Shown piece by piece: positions 20,815-29,814 of a stretch of 64,000 nt of DNA. A program made the translations under genes and the position numbers. The stretch is taken from the NCBI RefSeq assembly GCF_000429985.1, contig NZ_AUCX01000008.1:176881-240880 (forward strand), read 5' to 3'. The notes under the pieces are model-generated. The model saw nothing but the letters and a program-made list of their open reading frames with translations. It was not told the DNA's origin and ran no database searches. This stretch comes from Maridesulfovibrio bastinii DSM 16055. GTDB taxonomy: Bacteria > Desulfobacterota > Desulfovibrionia > Desulfovibrionales > Desulfovibrionaceae. The number at the start of each line of letters is the position of its first letter. Positions within the stretch are counted from its first letter, which is position 1.

Positions 20815-21675
20815 ATGAGGATAGCAATAGCAAGCGGCAAAGGCGGAACCGGTAAAACCACTGTCGCTGTAAATCTGGCCGCCTACCTTGACTCACAGGA
20901 TATTGATACCGGATTTATCGACTGTGATGTTGAAGAACCTAATGCACATTTTTTTCTAAAGCCCGAGCTAGGACCCGCCAAAGAAGAAACTCTCCCTGTT
21001 CCTGAAATTATAACAGATAAATGCCTTGGAGAGTCCTGCAAAAAATGTATTGAGCAATGCCGTTTTAAATCGCTCATCTGGATGGTCAGCGAGGTTCTGG
21101 TATTTGCTGAACTGTGTCACGGATGCGGATTGTGCGAGCTGGCATGTCCTGCTGATGCGATAACCGAAGGAAAAAGAGTTGTCGGGACAACTTCCACAGG
21201 AAAAGCTGGCGATATAAATTTTGCCACAGCCCTTTTGAAAATAGGTGAAGCCATGTCGCCCCCTCTCATCAAGGCGGTAAAAAAGGCAGACAGCAAAAGT
21301 GAAGTGGTTATTACAGACTGCCCTCCAGGAACTTCCTGCCCGGTGATAGAAGCAATAGAAGGCTCTGATTTTGTAGTTCTTGTTACTGAACCAACTCCTT
21401 TCGGACTGCATGATCTTGATCTGGCCGTTCAGCTGCTGAAAATACTCAAATACAAATTCGGAGTTGTTATCAACCGTTCAGGCATGGGCGACAACAGTGT
21501 TGAAGAATATTTGAACAAGAACAATATTCCTCTTCTCGGATCTCTGCCTCATAGTCGCGACGCCGCCTCAACCTACTCTTCCGGTGATCTGCTCTGGGAT
21601 AAAATTCCCGGATTCAAACAGGAATACGAAAAAATCTGGAATTCAATAATCAAACTCACAAGCGGAGCCGCATAA
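20815..21675 (+). CDS. MinD-superfamily ATPase with inserted 2x4Fe-4S ferredoxin domain (copy 1)
   Basis: A 286-residue ParA/MinD-type P-loop ATPase. The deviant Walker A GKGGTGKTT lies near residue 8 and DCDVEEPNAHFFL follows. A ferredoxin-like insert is at about 60-115, with Cys motifs CxxxCxxCxxxC (CLGESCKKCIEQC, partly degenerate) and CHGCGLCELACP. The ATPase fold then resumes with TDCPPGTSCP and VVLVTEPTPFGLHDL. Proteins of this kind (COG1149) are tied to metal-cluster handling and, in Desulfovibrio, to the ORP complex. I favour the start at 20815 over 20806 because the family begins MRIAIASGKGG. It overlaps the next gene by one base. Confidence 0.9.
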   Translation: MRIAIASGKGGTGKTTVAVNLAAYLDSQDIDTGFIDCDVEEPNAHFFLKPELGPAKEETLPVPEIITDKCLGESCKKCIEQCRFKSLIWMVSEVLVFAELCHGCGLCELACPADAITEGKRVVGTTSTGKAGDINFATALLKIGEAMSPPLIKAVKKADSKSEVVITDCPPGTSCPVIEAIEGSDFVVLVTEPTPFGLHDLDLAVQLLKILKYKFGVVINRSGMGDNSVEEYLNKNNIPLLGSLPHSRDAASTYSSGDLLWDKIPGFKQEYEKIWNSIIKLTSGAA

Positions 21676-22532
21676 TGAAACAGATAGTAGTGATAAGCGG
21701 GAAAGGCGGAACCGGTAAAACAAGCGTAGTGTCAGGGCTGGCATCGGTAGGACCCAAAAAAGTTCTTTCTGACTGCGATGTCGATGCTGCTGACCTGCAT
21801 CTTATTTTGAAACCTGATGTTCTGGAAACAAACGACTTTTTCAGTGGTGAACGTCCTGAAATTTCAGCAGATAAATGCACTTCCTGTGGTCTTTGTGCTG
21901 AACACTGTCGTTTTGATGCTATTTCGGATGATTTTCAGATCATACCTGAAAAATGTGAAGGCTGCGGGGTCTGCTCTTATGTCTGCCCTGCTGATGCCGT
22001 ATCAACATTACCAAGAAAATGCGGACAATGGTTTATTTCCGACACTCGATTCGGAAAGATGGTTCACGCAGCACTCGGTATAGGCGAAGAAAATTCCGGT
22101 AAGCTGGTTACCACGGTGAGAAACGCCTCTGCTGAAGTTGCAGAAAAAGAAGGAGTTGAACTGGTACTGGTAGATGGATCACCGGGTGTTGGTTGTCCGG
22201 TAATAGCATCACTGACCAATGCCGACATGGCTCTTTTAGTAGCTGAACCAACGGTAACAGCAATGCATGACCTTGAGAGGGTCCATTCATTGACTAAACA
22301 TTTCAGGTTACCGTCTATGGCCATTATCAATAAATGCGGGCTTAATCCCGAACTTGAAGAGACAATTAGAAAATTCTGCACTGAAAACGATGTCACTCTG
22401 GCAGGAGAACTGCCCTACGACAGAACTTTCACCCGTGCCCAGTTGGAGAAGAAATCAATAGTTGAATATGATCCAGACGGTCTGGGTAAAAAGATCGAAC
22501 AGATATGGAATTCAATTGAACTCAAACTCTAA
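21675..22532 (+). CDS. MinD-superfamily ATPase with inserted 2x4Fe-4S ferredoxin domain (copy 2)
   Basis: A 285-residue paralogue of the preceding gene. Walker A is GKGGTGKTS, DCDVDAADLHLIL follows, and the ferredoxin insert has two complete clusters (CTSCGLCAEHC and CEGCGVCSYVCP). DGSPGVGCPVIASLTNADMALLVAEPT completes the ATPase. The first copy has a slightly degenerate first cluster; this one has both intact. The two are translationally coupled and may act as a heterodimer, as paired MinD/ferredoxin ATPases of ORP-type operons are thought to do. Confidence 0.92.
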   Translation: MKQIVVISGKGGTGKTSVVSGLASVGPKKVLSDCDVDAADLHLILKPDVLETNDFFSGERPEISADKCTSCGLCAEHCRFDAISDDFQIIPEKCEGCGVCSYVCPADAVSTLPRKCGQWFISDTRFGKMVHAALGIGEENSGKLVTTVRNASAEVAEKEGVELVLVDGSPGVGCPVIASLTNADMALLVAEPTVTAMHDLERVHSLTKHFRLPSMAIINKCGLNPELEETIRKFCTENDVTLAGELPYDRTFTRAQLEKKSIVEYDPDGLGKKIEQIWNSIELKL

Positions 22533-22544
22533 ATGGAAGGGAAA

Positions 22545-22916
22545 ATGTCTGAAGAAAAAGTTCTGGTAATAGGTTGTACTCATACCATGGATACGGCCTG
22601 TATAGGATGTTCACGCTGTATGGTGGGATTCAACCGCAAGGCGGGAGAATTTGAGAGGTATGATGATAGTGACGAGCTCACAGCCATACTTGGATGCGGA
22701 GGATGTCCGGGTAGCTCTATTGTGCAGCGCATGGCTTTAATAAAACTCTGGAATGGACCCATGGGTGAAGTTCCGACAAAAGTACACATTGCCCCATGCA
22801 TTGCCATGCACTGTCCTCACAAGGATACCCTTATTGAAAAAATTCAGGCGAAAGCCGGAGTTGAAGTTATTATTGGAACACATCCGTTTCAGCCCAAGGA
22901 TATCTTTGCTGTATAG
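22545..22916 (+). CDS. CGGC-domain cysteine-rich protein
   Basis: A 123-residue protein beginning VLVIGCTHTMDTACIGCSRC and carrying the diagnostic LGCGGCPGSSI and HIAPCIAMHCPH blocks of CGGC-domain proteins, found mostly in anaerobes and probably binding metal or undergoing redox reactions. The frame opens at 22533, but ATG 22545 has GGAAGGG immediately upstream. It lies 12 bases after the second MinD-type ATPase and is probably in the same transcript. Confidence 0.85.
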   Translation: MSEEKVLVIGCTHTMDTACIGCSRCMVGFNRKAGEFERYDDSDELTAILGCGGCPGSSIVQRMALIKLWNGPMGEVPTKVHIAPCIAMHCPHKDTLIEKIQAKAGVEVIIGTHPFQPKDIFAV

Positions 22917-22947
22917 GCAGTTGCAGTTATAATTTATAAAGGATGAT

Positions 22948-23193
22948 ATGATGCCCATTTATGAATACAAATGTCTGTCATGCGGAGAATTATATGAGGA
23001 AATCACACTTGGATCGCAAAATGGTAAGTGTCCATTCTGCGGTTCAGGGGACAGAGAAAAAGTTCTTTCTCCAAGTTCAAGTCTGACTAACTCAAATAAA
23101 TCTATCCCCGGAAAAGGTGATACAGCCTGTTGCGGGGGAAGCCCCGGAGCTTCAGGTTGTATTCCGGGATCATGTTGCGGAAAGAACAGGTAA
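22948..23193 (+). CDS. FmdB-type zinc ribbon protein
   Basis: An 81-residue protein. The N-terminus MPIYEYKCLSCGELYE with CPFCGSG forms the FmdB/putative regulatory zinc ribbon (CxxC...CxxC). The C-terminal third is Gly/Ser/Cys-rich, with CCGG and SCCGKN, a second possible metal site. FmdB proteins are often annotated as regulators but their function is unclear. It is the last gene before the terminator at 23197. Confidence 0.8.
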   Translation: MMPIYEYKCLSCGELYEEITLGSQNGKCPFCGSGDREKVLSPSSSLTNSNKSIPGKGDTACCGGSPGASGCIPGSCCGKNR

Positions 23194-23196
23194 AAT

Positions 23197-23229
23197 AACG
23201 GCTGTGAATACTAATTCACAGCCGTTTTT
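23197..23229 (+). terminator. Rho-independent terminator of the MinD/ferredoxin operon
   Basis: A perfect 13-bp inverted repeat (23197-23209 and 23214-23226) with a 4-base ACTA loop is followed by a short T-run. It starts just after the FmdB stop codon. Confidence 0.88.
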
Positions 23230-23319
23230 GTATGCCTGATAAAAATATATTTTAAAATTGTGAGAACTTGAATTAAGCAGGAAGTAAAATAAATAAACTT
23301 AGTTAAGGAAAAAAAAACC

Positions 23320-24165
23320 TTATTGATCCACTGAATTTGCTGAAATCCAGTCTTCGGTGAGGCCGACTATAGAAATTCCTGCTTTATCTGCAAGTTTAAC
23401 AGCTTCATCAAGATCAAAAAAAAGACTCTTACCGGCTTCAACTCCAAGACATGTTGCACCGGAGTCTTTCATCAGTTGGATGGTTCTAAGACCGATACTC
23501 GGCATATCTATCCGGTCTTCCTGTCCCGGTTTGAAAACTTTAACGATAGAACAGTTTTTACCACCAAGTTTACATCCGCGGCGAATCGCTTCATCCGTTC
23601 CTTCAAGAGCCTCTACTGAGCAGACTATCCCCTCACGGACAACAATTGTCTGCCCGATATCCATCCGGCCTAATTCATGGGCTACCTTCCAGCCGAAAAC
23701 AAGGTCGGAAGCCTCAATCTCACTTGGTTTGCGATTGCTTATAAGCCCTTCCGGAGTCAAAAGATCCGGCGCAAAAGAATGCGGACCTATGACTTCCATA
23801 TCCTCAGATTCAAATTCCGAGGCTATTGCCCTAAGCAGGGCATCATCACCCTTTGTCGCCAGCTTGAAGATAATTCTGGCAGCACGAAAATCAGGACGAA
23901 CATCAAGAGCTTTCGGCTTGTTGATTGTTCCAGCCATAACCACATGGGTGACATGATTTTTTTTGAAATATTTTATGAGCTTGGTAAGTTGTCCCAGCTT
24001 TAAAAAAATAGAGTCGGAAACACTGTCCGAAACCTGTTCGTTGGAATGCCCTTTAAATAAAACAGCCACAACCCTGTGTCCCTGGGCTGCGGCTCCTTTT
24101 GCAACCAGGAGGGGGAATTGTCCCCCTCCCGCGATTAGTCCGATAGTCGTCGGTTTTTCAATCAT
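23320..24165 (-). CDS. lpxI: UDP-2,3-diacylglucosamine pyrophosphatase LpxI
   Basis: Hydrolyses UDP-2,3-diacylglucosamine to lipid X in lipid A synthesis, replacing LpxH in many alpha- and deltaproteobacteria. The 281-residue product has IGLIAGGGQFPLLVAKGAA at the N-terminus, VVMAGTINKP, KGDDALLRAIASEFE, and the C-terminal catalytic domain with GTDEAIRRG, VKVFKPGQEDRIDMPSIGLRTI and CLGVEAGKSL. It is the last gene of the lipid A/Bam operon, five bases after lpxA. Confidence 0.93.
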   Translation of the reverse strand: MIEKPTTIGLIAGGGQFPLLVAKGAAAQGHRVVAVLFKGHSNEQVSDSVSDSIFLKLGQLTKLIKYFKKNHVTHVVMAGTINKPKALDVRPDFRAARIIFKLATKGDDALLRAIASEFESEDMEVIGPHSFAPDLLTPEGLISNRKPSEIEASDLVFGWKVAHELGRMDIGQTIVVREGIVCSVEALEGTDEAIRRGCKLGGKNCSIVKVFKPGQEDRIDMPSIGLRTIQLMKDSGATCLGVEAGKSLFFDLDEAVKLADKAGISIVGLTEDWISANSVDQ

Positions 24166-24170
24166 ACTGA

Positions 24171-24977
24171 TTAATCAACAGGATAATTACGAACTTGAGC
24201 AGGACAAATGCCACGCTCACTTTCACGAATAAACTTAATAAGATTAGCAACTTCTTTTGAATCAGGAAATTCCGATTCAGCCATCTGCAATGATTCCTCA
24301 CGAGTCAGGCCGGAACGGAAAATGATTCTGTAAGCTTTCTTCAACCCATTACAGGTGGGGGTATCAAAACCATGCCTTCTAAGCCCTATGGTATTAGGAC
24401 CATGCAGCAGAGCTCTAACTCCGGTAGCAAGCATATACGGCGGAACATCTTTAACAAATCCGCCCATAGCTCCGAGAAACGCATAATCACCAATTCTAAC
24501 AAACTGATGAATACCGGACATACCGCTGATCATAACTTTATTTCCAACTTCAACATGTCCTGCAAGGCTGGAAGCATTAGCCATAATCACATAATCTCCC
24601 ACACGACAGTCATGTGCAATGTGAACGTAAGCCATCAACATGCAATTGCTGCCGACCGAGGTATAACCGTGACCCTGAGTGGTTCCGCGATGTATGGTCA
24701 CATATTCGCGGATAATGTTATCATTACCAATTTCAACAGTTGTAGGCTCATTTTTAAAAGCCAGATGTTGAGGCGGTCCACCAAGAGTTGTATGGGAATG
24801 AACTGTATTTCCACTGCCCATACGGGTGTATTCCTTGATCTGTACATAAGAATCAAGAGTGCAGTTATCACCTATGACAGTATTGTCATCGATAACACAA
24901 AATGGACCGATGGAGATATTATCTCCAAGTTCGGCCTTGGGACTGACGATAGCCGTAGGGTGGATATTGTTTGCCAC
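24171..24977 (-). CDS. lpxA: UDP-N-acetylglucosamine acyltransferase LpxA
   Basis: First enzyme of lipid A synthesis. The 268-residue product shows hexapeptide (left-handed beta-helix) repeats from IHPTAIVSPKAELGDNISIGPFCVI onward. The catalytic His is in the LMAYVHIAHDC region, and the C-terminal helical domain contains GLRRHGF, the LpxA hallmark. Its start overlaps the fabZ stop by one base, and order and spacing agree with the lpxD-fabZ-lpxA-lpxI block. Confidence 0.95.
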   Translation of the reverse strand: MANNIHPTAIVSPKAELGDNISIGPFCVIDDNTVIGDNCTLDSYVQIKEYTRMGSGNTVHSHTTLGGPPQHLAFKNEPTTVEIGNDNIIREYVTIHRGTTQGHGYTSVGSNCMLMAYVHIAHDCRVGDYVIMANASSLAGHVEVGNKVMISGMSGIHQFVRIGDYAFLGAMGGFVKDVPPYMLATGVRALLHGPNTIGLRRHGFDTPTCNGLKKAYRIIFRSGLTREESLQMAESEFPDSKEVANLIKFIRESERGICPAQVRNYPVD

Positions 24978-25441
24978 TACAGGCTCTCCTTATCAACGAT
25001 TGCAGCGGCAACCTCAGCTTGCGCTGCTACTTCACCATTTACTGTCGCAACAGCAGACATCTTCCAGATGTGCATTTTATGACGCACATTTTTTATTTCA
25101 AGGTCAAGTCTGTCTCCCGGAACAACAGGTCTGCGAAATTTAACCTTGTCTATTCCGGTAAACAGAAAGATCTTACCTTCAGTATCAATTTCTCCGGAAT
25201 TCAGAACAATCAATCCTCCGGCCTGAGCCAGAGACTCAATAATCAGAACACCAGGCATAACAGGAAGTCCCGGAAAATGACCCTGAAAAAAAGGTTCATT
25301 AACCGTTACATTCTTATAAGCCTTTATTGATTCACCTTTTTTAAGTTCGACAACCCGGTCTACAAGCAGAAAAGGATAGCGATGCGGAAGCATCTTCAGG
25401 ATGTCTCTTATATTCAAATTTTCAAGTACTTCAGAACTCAT
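24977..25441 (-). CDS. fabZ: (3R)-hydroxyacyl-ACP dehydratase FabZ
   Basis: Hot-dog fold dehydratase of fatty acid synthesis. The 154-residue product has LPHRYPFLLVDRV and the active site QGHFPGLPVMPGVLIIESLAQAGG, with the catalytic His and Glu. It competes with LpxA and LpxD for hydroxyacyl-ACP, which explains its position between them. It starts two bases after lpxD. Confidence 0.95.
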   Translation of the reverse strand: MSSEVLENLNIRDILKMLPHRYPFLLVDRVVELKKGESIKAYKNVTVNEPFFQGHFPGLPVMPGVLIIESLAQAGGLIVLNSGEIDTEGKIFLFTGIDKVKFRRPVVPGDRLDLEIKNVRHKMHIWKMSAVATVNGEVAAQAEVAAAIVDKESL

Positions 25442-25442
25442 A

Positions 25443-26471
25443 CTATTTTCCTTGGTTCAACATTTCTTCCAGTTTGGCAATTCTCTTTTCAAGAGAAGAA
25501 ACAGAGCGACTAATTTTCGGCAGTTTCTTTATAGAAGAATAAGATCTGAGGTAAGATCTTTTATCAAGTAAAGGGGAACCACTACCGATAAATCCTGGAG
25601 CAACATTATTTGACACTCCTGCCTGAGCACCAATTATAGCGCCATCACCGACAGAAATATTGTCTACAAGACCGGCCTGAGCTGCTATAACAACTCCGTC
25701 ACCAATCTTCGTGCTCCCTGCCACACCAGACTGAGATATCAAAAGGCAGCTGGAACCTATCTGAACGTTATGAGCAACCTGCACAAGGTTATCGATTTTT
25801 GTTCCGGAACCGACTTTTGTTACATCGAGAGCGGCTCTGTCCACAGCGGCATTTGCGCCGATCTCAACCTGATCTCCGATTTCAACATTCCCGATCTGGG
25901 GAATTTTAACATGCTGTCCGGAAACCTGAGCATAGCCGAATCCATCACCACCGATAACAGCACCGGGCTGAATAATAACTCCAGCTCCGATTTTTGTACC
26001 GGCCATGATAACACAATTAGGATAAATAATGCAGCCTGCACCGATATTACAGTTTTCGCCTACATATACTCCCGAAAAAATTTTAGTGCCTGCACCAATA
26101 ACTGAAGAAGCTCCGACAAAACAAAACGGATATAAAGTAGCTGTTTCGTTTACTTCAGCAGTTTCATGTACAAAGGCCAGCTCATGCTGTCCCTCAAGGC
26201 AGCCTTGAGGCTTGGAAAATATATGCATCGCACGGGCAAGATCCTGATACGGATTTTCACTGATCAAAGCTGATTCAATCTGCTCGGCATATTTCTTTTC
26301 AACCACAACAGCTGCAGCCCTTGTGGACTGCAACTGCTGTTCATATTTTTTATTCGCAAGAAAAGACAACTCGGTAGGACCAGCCTTATCAAGGGTATTC
26401 ACGCCTGTGATATCCTTATCTATACCAGCCACCTCAAGACCGAGTAATCCGGCTAGTTCTGATAAAAGCAT
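25443..26471 (-). CDS. lpxD: UDP-3-O-acylglucosamine N-acyltransferase LpxD
   Basis: Third acyl-transfer step of lipid A synthesis. The 342-residue product has the N-terminal uridine-binding domain (ITGVNTLDKAGPTELSFLANKKY), a long hexapeptide beta-helix, and catalytic His in LVQVAHNVQIG. The GGDGFGYAQ and IPQIGNVEIGD segments are typical. The C-terminal helix (SVSSLEKRIAKLEEML) should mediate acyl-carrier contact and trimerisation. The skp gene is immediately upstream. Confidence 0.95.
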   Translation of the reverse strand: MLLSELAGLLGLEVAGIDKDITGVNTLDKAGPTELSFLANKKYEQQLQSTRAAAVVVEKKYAEQIESALISENPYQDLARAMHIFSKPQGCLEGQHELAFVHETAEVNETATLYPFCFVGASSVIGAGTKIFSGVYVGENCNIGAGCIIYPNCVIMAGTKIGAGVIIQPGAVIGGDGFGYAQVSGQHVKIPQIGNVEIGDQVEIGANAAVDRAALDVTKVGSGTKIDNLVQVAHNVQIGSSCLLISQSGVAGSTKIGDGVVIAAQAGLVDNISVGDGAIIGAQAGVSNNVAPGFIGSGSPLLDKRSYLRSYSSIKKLPKISRSVSSLEKRIAKLEEMLNQGK

Positions 26472-26475
26472 TGGA

Positions 26476-27003
26476 CTATTTTACTCCACCGGCTTTGTAG
26501 GCTTTGTTGAATTCAACCATAATTTTTTTAGTAAGATTAGCTCCTTCATCAACATACAGGAAGCCGGCACTGGCATCAAAAATCATAGAATAGCCATTAT
26601 CTTTTGCATACTTATTCACAACTTTTTCAAGAAGAGCTGAAACAGGTTTCAGCATTGCATCCTGAGCAGCCTGAAACTTTCTCTGGGTAACACGTGCAAG
26701 ATCCTGATAATTACGGACCTTAGTCTTATATTCGAGCTCTTTATCCTGTCTGGCTTCCAGAGAAAGAACAAGGGCCTGTTTCTTAATTTCAGCCTGAAGA
26801 CTCTTCAATTCTTCCTGTTTGGACTTAATCTCTTCAGTAGAATCTTTAAATTTAGCTTTGAGCTTAGTCTGGACAGCCTTACCAGCGTCAGAATCTCTAA
26901 GCAGAATGCCCATTGAAGCAGCTCCTATCTTTTGCGGTGCAGCAAAAGCATTCACCTGAAAACCAAGAACCAGAACCAGAACTGCAAACAAAACCTTGCG
27001 CAT
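26476..27003 (-). CDS. skp: Periplasmic chaperone Skp/OmpH family
   Basis: A 175-residue chaperone for outer-membrane proteins. It has a signal peptide (hydrophobic about 3-20, cleavage near AFA-AP). The KIGAASMGILLRDSDAGKAVQTKLK start of the body domain is followed by a long Lys/Glu/Gln-rich helical hairpin (about 45-120), and the closing strand YSMIFDASAGFLYVDEGANLT returns to the body. It lies between bamA and lpxD, its usual place. Confidence 0.92.
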   Translation of the reverse strand: MRKVLFAVLVLVLGFQVNAFAAPQKIGAASMGILLRDSDAGKAVQTKLKAKFKDSTEEIKSKQEELKSLQAEIKKQALVLSLEARQDKELEYKTKVRNYQDLARVTQRKFQAAQDAMLKPVSALLEKVVNKYAKDNGYSMIFDASAGFLYVDEGANLTKKIMVEFNKAYKAGGVK

Positions 27004-27096
27004 TTTATAATCTCCTTTATTTACCTGACATTATTTTAATACTCAAAGGTCACGTTCCTAAAAAACATATCCTTCAAGAGTCAAGCCTTATTTCTT

Positions 27097-29814
27097 TTAA
27101 AAGAATTGTCCCATAGAGAACTCAACTTTATGACGGCCACTGTCTTTAAGCTCATCAAGAGCATAGCCGTACTCAATACGAATCGGCCCCATAGGAGAGA
27201 ACCATCTGATACCGGCACCGATGCTTTTATACATTCCAAGAAGCAAAGCATCACCATCATCCTGTTTAGTATCGTAGAAGAAGTTCTGACCATCATCCCA
27301 TGTGTTACCGATATCGAAGAAACCTACACCGACAACACCATACTCTTCATTAATCGGAAATAACAATTCGAAGTTCATGAACGCCTCTTTGTTACCACCG
27401 ATCCTATCACCAGAGTCGGGATCTCTGGGTGAGATCTTACGAGAGGAATATCCGCGGACGTCATTAATACCGCCAAGATAAAATCTTTCGTAAACAGGGA
27501 TATCACCGTCCCCGAAGTTATCATGAATAAATCCCATCTCTCCACGCCAGTGAAAAACAAGTTCCCAGAAGACCGGAGTAAAGTAGTTCGATTCAAGCGT
27601 ATACTTTACAAAGTCATCATCACCGGCCAGCGGACCACCACCCATTTCAACAGTAATCTTGTTCAAAGTACCCGTTGAGGGGTTGTAGGCCTTGTTAGTG
27701 GTATCACGCTTAAATCCGGCGGTAACAACACTGGACCAGCGGTACCCTTCATCATCTTTAATAGTGGAAGCAGCATCATCATCAACATCAGATATATAAT
27801 AGTTATCCAAACGATAGTTGGTAAAGAAATCAGTATATTCACCAACCGGATAACTGGCCATTATGGTTCCACCGATGGTCTGCTTTTCATAATCGGTGAA
27901 ATCTTCACTACGCCAGTAGGTCTGGGCTCCGCCGCCCCACTTGCCATCATTAATTTTAGGATTAAAGAAGGTCAATGCGTAACTGATATTACGAGAGCTC
28001 CATCCACCGTTAAGACCAAGATCCCATCCCCTTCCGAAGAGGTTATGCTCAGTAATACGGGCAGAGACAAAAACCTGATCATAAGTGGAGTATCCGATAC
28101 CACCACTGATCATACCGGTATTTTTGTCCTTAACTTTTACTTTAAGATCCATTTCAGAAGGATCGCCAGTTGGAACCGGCTCAATGTCCACTTCACTGAA
28201 GAAGTCCAGTTTATTCAAACGGACAATCGAGCGCCTGAGCTTCTCTCCACTGAAAAGATCACCGTCAGCAAGCCGAAGTTCTCTTAAAATAACATTATTT
28301 CGGGTCTTGTCGTTTCCTTCAATCAGGACCCTTCTAATATGAACTTTCTGTTTTTTGGTCAGGACAAATGTGACATCAACAGTCTTTTCATCAACATGTT
28401 TATTAAACTGAATATTGGCTTCGGCGTAAGCGTATCCGTAATTTGTATAATAGTCGGATAACTTCTTCATGTCGTCACGGAGAATTGAACGATCGAGGTA
28501 TTCACCATCAGCAGCCATATCGTCAGCATCAATTATTTCACGGAGCTTTTCCTGTTTGACGATCATATCGCCCTTGAAGCTGATTTTTCCGAATCTGTAT
28601 CTGATTCCTTCAGAAACTCTAAAGGTCACATAAATACCATCTTCTTTGATATCAACATCAGGCTGTCCGACCTTAGCATCAACAAACCCGCGGTTACCGT
28701 AAAAAGCCATAATAGCGGCAGCATCACGGTCCAGAAGTTCTTCTTTCAAAACCCCTGTCTTTGTAAACCATGACAACCAGCCACGCTCAGTAAGTGCCAG
28801 CTGATCTTTTACTTCATCAGGATCAACCTGCTTGGCACCTTCAATCTTGATACTTTCAATATAAAGCTTCTTGCCTTCATCTATTTTGAGAGTAAGTCTG
28901 GCCTGCGCTCCGGTACCTTCAACGTCATAAGTAATTTTGGCATTATAATAACCTTCCTTACGATACATTTCACGCAAGGTATTGAGGTCATCCTGCAAAA
29001 CTTTAGGGTTGAGTACTGCGCCTTTTTTGGTATTAACCGCAGCGATAATATCGTCTTTATCAATAGCATCCGCACCCTGAACTGAAATAGCCTGAATGCG
29101 TGGCTTCTCATCAACTTTAAAAATAATTTCCTTGCCGCCGCGGACATCTTTTACTGCGACCCGAACATTATCAAAATAACCTAGAGCATAAATATTTTTC
29201 AAATCGGCGTTTATTTTTTCCGGAGTAAAAATATCACCTTTTTTTAAGCCGGTACGCATAAGAATTACATCTTTATCAAGGACTTTGTTACCTTCAACCT
29301 TGATATCTGCAATTTTATCCTGACTTAAAAGCTCCATTTTAATTTTCGAAACAAGTTCATCAACAGCAGGAAGGAGGTTTATAAGCCCCTTGCGGGAAAC
29401 AAAAAGCGGAACAACCGGCTTGAGCCCAAAAGCTTCAACCAGACGGACATCAAGACTGATTTCATCACCAACTTTATTAAAACTGCCGTAAATGGAATAA
29501 CCGGAGTTTGAAAGCAGTGCGACTTCTTTAGCCGCAGAAATATCGAGATATTCATAGCCCTGCTTATCAATTATCTGACTTACTCTATCATGTGGAGCAA
29601 CTTTAAATCCAACTTCGCTAAGCCTGTCGGCAATAAGCGTGGGCAGACTGCCCTTAAGGTATTGTGAATCAGCATCAGCATTAACTTCAAAAGAGAGGAC
29701 AGCTATTGATACATCTGAGGGGGACTCAGCGGCCTGAGCATAATCCGGCGCTTTGCCGAATATAAACAAAAAAGTTGCCGCAATGAGGAAAATCAGAAAT
29801 TTAGTTCTGGGCAT
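27097..29814 (-). CDS. bamA: Outer membrane assembly factor BamA with extra N-terminal domain
   Basis: Core of the beta-barrel assembly machine. The 905-residue product has a signal peptide (to about 29). An extra domain follows at about 35-165 (SIAVLSFEVNADADSQYLKG, LPTLIADRLSEVGFKVA) that resembles the TolB-N/FlgO-type fold. Five POTRA domains start near 173, 245, 320, 408 and 490, and the Omp85 barrel runs from about 560 to a terminal Phe (MGQFF), the insertion signal. The barrel contains VRGY in the YLGGINDVRGYSSR loop. Canonical BamA is about 800 residues and lacks the first domain. The start overlaps the lolD stop. Confidence 0.94.
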   Translation of the reverse strand: MPRTKFLIFLIAATFLFIFGKAPDYAQAAESPSDVSIAVLSFEVNADADSQYLKGSLPTLIADRLSEVGFKVAPHDRVSQIIDKQGYEYLDISAAKEVALLSNSGYSIYGSFNKVGDEISLDVRLVEAFGLKPVVPLFVSRKGLINLLPAVDELVSKIKMELLSQDKIADIKVEGNKVLDKDVILMRTGLKKGDIFTPEKINADLKNIYALGYFDNVRVAVKDVRGGKEIIFKVDEKPRIQAISVQGADAIDKDDIIAAVNTKKGAVLNPKVLQDDLNTLREMYRKEGYYNAKITYDVEGTGAQARLTLKIDEGKKLYIESIKIEGAKQVDPDEVKDQLALTERGWLSWFTKTGVLKEELLDRDAAAIMAFYGNRGFVDAKVGQPDVDIKEDGIYVTFRVSEGIRYRFGKISFKGDMIVKQEKLREIIDADDMAADGEYLDRSILRDDMKKLSDYYTNYGYAYAEANIQFNKHVDEKTVDVTFVLTKKQKVHIRRVLIEGNDKTRNNVILRELRLADGDLFSGEKLRRSIVRLNKLDFFSEVDIEPVPTGDPSEMDLKVKVKDKNTGMISGGIGYSTYDQVFVSARITEHNLFGRGWDLGLNGGWSSRNISYALTFFNPKINDGKWGGGAQTYWRSEDFTDYEKQTIGGTIMASYPVGEYTDFFTNYRLDNYYISDVDDDAASTIKDDEGYRWSSVVTAGFKRDTTNKAYNPSTGTLNKITVEMGGGPLAGDDDFVKYTLESNYFTPVFWELVFHWRGEMGFIHDNFGDGDIPVYERFYLGGINDVRGYSSRKISPRDPDSGDRIGGNKEAFMNFELLFPINEEYGVVGVGFFDIGNTWDDGQNFFYDTKQDDGDALLLGMYKSIGAGIRWFSPMGPIRIEYGYALDELKDSGRHKVEFSMGQFF

